Made by a program: the position numbers and the translations under genes. 37,493 bases of DNA from NCBI GenBank assembly GCA_025928885.1, contig JAICIM010000003.1:1-37493 (forward strand), written 5' to 3'. Source of the stretch: Ktedonobacteraceae bacterium. GTDB lineage: Bacteria > Chloroflexota > Ktedonobacteria > Ktedonobacterales > Ktedonobacteraceae. This document shows positions 35,206 through 37,493 of this stretch, piece after piece. The notes below the pieces were generated by a model. The model was not told the origin of the DNA, did not search any database, and saw only the letters and a program-made list of their open reading frames with translations. The number at the start of each line of letters is the position of its first letter. Within the stretch, counting starts at the first letter, position 1.

Positions 35206-37493
35206 TCATGCATCTCGCTTGGCCTTCTGTTGCAACTCATAGAGCTTGCTGATCGCCTCAATTGGTGTTAGCTCGTCAATTGCAAGGTTTTTTAGCTCTT
35301 CCACCAGTGGATGTGGTTCGGCTGCAAAGAGGGTCATTTGCCATGCTGCTGGCATGGTCATATCGCGCATCGTCTTGCGGCGCGTTTTGGCATCGCCTGT
35401 GCGTTCTAGCTCTTCCAGAATCTCCTGTGCGCGATGGATCACCGGTCGGGGAATGCCTGCGAGCTGGGCGACATGAATGCCGTAGCTTCTATCTGCACCT
35501 CCTGGTACGATTTTGCGTAAGAAAATGACCTGCCCATTTTCTTCGGTGACGGCGACATTTAAGCAGCGAATACGTGGTAGCAACTGGGCAACCTCTACCA
35601 GTTCGTGGTAGTGGGTGGCGAAGAGCGTGCGTGCGCCACAGCGCTTGTTGTTGTGCAGGTATTCAACAATCGAGCGGGCAATCGCCAGACCATCATAGGT
35701 GCTGGTACCGCGCCCAATCTCATCGAGGATAATCAGGCTGCGTGACGTGGCGTGGTGCAGGATGTTGGCCGTCTCCACCATCTCCACCATAAATGTGCTC
35801 TGCCCGGTTGCCAGATCGTCCTGAGCGCCGATGCGGGTGAAAATGCGATCTACCAGCCCGATAATCGCGGACTCGGCTGGCACATAGCTGCCAATCTGCG
35901 CCATCAGTGCTATCAGAGCCACCTGACGCAAATAGGTCGATTTACCGGCCATATTGGGGCCGGTGATGATGGAGATCTGGGCCTCCTGATTGGAAAGGTT
36001 GGTGTCGTTCGGGATGAACGGTGTATCCGACTGCGTTTGCTCCACCACCGGATGGCGTCCGGCAACGATATGGACGATATCGCCGTCGTTGAGTTCGGGC
36101 CGACAATAGTTATATCTAGCCGCTACTTCCGCGAGGCTGAGATAGACATCGATTTCGGCAAGGGCGTGGGCAGTATCGAGAATGCGTTCGGCGGCATGAA
36201 TGGCGATATCGGAGCGGAGCTGGACGAAAAACTCGTTCTCTATCTTGTTGACGCGATCCTGCGCGTTGAGTACCAGCGTCTCGTACTCTTTCAGATCGGG
36301 CGTGATATAACGTTCGCTGTTCGTCAAGGTCTGACGGCGCTTGTATTCGGTTGGCACGCGGTTGAGGTTGGAATTTGTGACCTCGATAAAGTAGCCGGTG
36401 GCGCGATTATAGCCGACCTTGAGCGTGCTGATGCCGGTGCGCTTGCGTTCGCGCTGCTCTAGATTGGCGATCCACTGCTTGCCGTTTTGCGATGCATCTT
36501 TCAGCTGGTCAAGCTCTGCATTGAAGCCCGAGCGGATAATCCCACCCTCATTGATGCTCAGGGGCGGCTCGTCCACAATGGCCTGTTCGATCAACTTGAT
36601 AATATCGTCATTGTCGCTGAGCCGCTGGATCACACGCCAGAGCGAGGGCTTCTCCTGTTCGACCTCTTTTGTGAGCGTGGAGCGGATCTCGGCGGCAGAT
36701 TGCAGGCTGCTGGCAAGCGCGACGAGATCACGCGGGGTGGCGATGCGTTGTCGCACACGATTGATCAGCCGCTCCACATCGCCGATGCGCTTGAGCGATT
36801 CGGCGAGGCGGGCCTGGAGTAACGTGTCATTGAGCAACTCAGTAATCGTCTCCTGGCGCTGCTGTAAGATGGGGAGGTCGAGCAGCGGTTGATTGATCCA
36901 GCGGCGCAGCAAGCGACCACCCATCGGGGTGCGCGTCTTATCGAGTACCCAGAGCAGCGATCCCCGCGTGGAGCCGCTGCGCCCGGTTTCAAACAGTTCC
37001 AGGTTACGGCGGGTATAGGGATCGAGGGTCATAAAGTTGTTGACATGATAGGTTTCCATCGCCGTGAGGTGCTGAAGTAGCCCTTTTTGCGTCTCCTGCA
37101 CATAGGAAAGCACTGCTCCGGCGGCGCGAATAGCCAGCGGGAGATGGGCGCAACCAAAGCCCTCAAGCGAGGTCACCTCAAATTGTTGCAGCAGGCGGTG
37201 ACGGGCATCATCTTCGGCGAAGTAGCGCGAGTCGTGCGGCGTGACGTGTCCAGCCAGGCCGTTGAGCAGTTTTACAAGAGGTGCGAAATCGTCTTCGTCC
37301 TCTTCAACGTCGGGGATCTCAGCATTGGCGTTTCCGTTACTGCCGACCTTCGTGACCTGTTTCTCGTTCATTACGGCGGCCAGCCAGCGCCGCTTGCGGC
37401 TGCCGGGGCGACTGTAATGAGCTTCGACGAGGACCTCTGCCGGACCGACGCGGGCGATCTCCTGTTGCAGTGCCAGCTGGGGTTCGGGCGTGC
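35206..37493 (-). CDS. mutS: DNA mismatch repair protein MutS, 5' end beyond the right edge
   Basis: ITGPNMAGKSTYLRQVALIALMAQIGSYVPAE, DEIGRGTSTYDGLAIARSIVEYL. The frame stays open past the listed ATG at 37371 to the window edge (TPEPQLALQQEIARVGPAEVLVEAHYSRPGSRKRRWLAAV-MNEKQ). Confidence 0.96.
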   Translation of the reverse strand, partial: TPEPQLALQQEIARVGPAEVLVEAHYSRPGSRKRRWLAAVMNEKQVTKVGSNGNANAEIPDVEEDEDDFAPLVKLLNGLAGHVTPHDSRYFAEDDARHRLLQQFEVTSLEGFGCAHLPLAIRAAGAVLSYVQETQKGLLQHLTAMETYHVNNFMTLDPYTRRNLELFETGRSGSTRGSLLWVLDKTRTPMGGRLLRRWINQPLLDLPILQQRQETITELLNDTLLQARLAESLKRIGDVERLINRVRQRIATPRDLVALASSLQSAAEIRSTLTKEVEQEKPSLWRVIQRLSDNDDIIKLIEQAIVDEPPLSINEGGIIRSGFNAELDQLKDASQNGKQWIANLEQRERKRTGISTLKVGYNRATGYFIEVTNSNLNRVPTEYKRRQTLTNSERYITPDLKEYETLVLNAQDRVNKIENEFFVQLRSDIAIHAAERILDTAHALAEIDVYLSLAEVAARYNYCRPELNDGDIVHIVAGRHPVVEQTQSDTPFIPNDTNLSNQEAQISIITGPNMAGKSTYLRQVALIALMAQIGSYVPAESAIIGLVDRIFTRIGAQDDLATGQSTFMVEMVETANILHHATSRSLIILDEIGRGTSTYDGLAIARSIVEYLHNNKRCGARTLFATHYHELVEVAQLLPRIRCLNVAVTEENGQVIFLRKIVPGGADRSYGIHVAQLAGIPRPVIHRAQEILEELERTGDAKTRRKTMRDMTMPAAWQMTLFAAEPHPLVEELKNLAIDELTPIEAISKLYELQQKAKRDA

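Noticed and set aside
35206-37371. MutS apparently lacking its N-terminal mismatch-binding domain
   Set aside because: The frame remains open upstream of the listed ATG to the window edge with MutS-like sequence, so the shortening is an artefact of the window boundary and ORF caller.

Overview
This 37.5 kb window looks like a chromosomal housekeeping region from a high-GC bacterium. Gene content and synteny suggest a Chloroflexota/Ktedonobacteria-like genome, but that assignment is an inference. I see no tRNA, rRNA, CRISPR array, transposase or prophage.

Two blocks dominate.
(1) A minus-strand stress/isoprenoid block, rpsA > clpC > radA > PIN/TRAM (yacL-like) > ispD > ispF. It matches the Firmicutes clpC-radA-disA-yacL-ispD-ispF order, except that disA is absent and a ~490 bp non-coding gap sits in its place.
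(2) A minus-strand pentose phosphate cluster, tkt > tal > gnd > zwf > opcA > pgl > rpe, downstream of mutS.

Other genes include ispE, purine nucleoside phosphorylase, a TatA-like protein, pterin dehydratase, a beta-hydroxyacid dehydrogenase, a divergent LysR/MFS pair, a NUDIX hydrolase, a P1 peptidase, an HTH/GAF-like regulator with a methyltransferase, and two poorly characterised probable TIM-barrel proteins.

The best candidates for something undescribed are: a multi-hairpin minus-strand RNA ending in an intrinsic terminator (about 6572-6762); a 28-bp perfect inverted repeat (11048-11110); and two near-identical promoters flanking a long non-coding stretch upstream of clpC. I did not find convincing evidence of a new multi-gene system such as defence or mobile elements. 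Most of the window is ordinary core metabolism.
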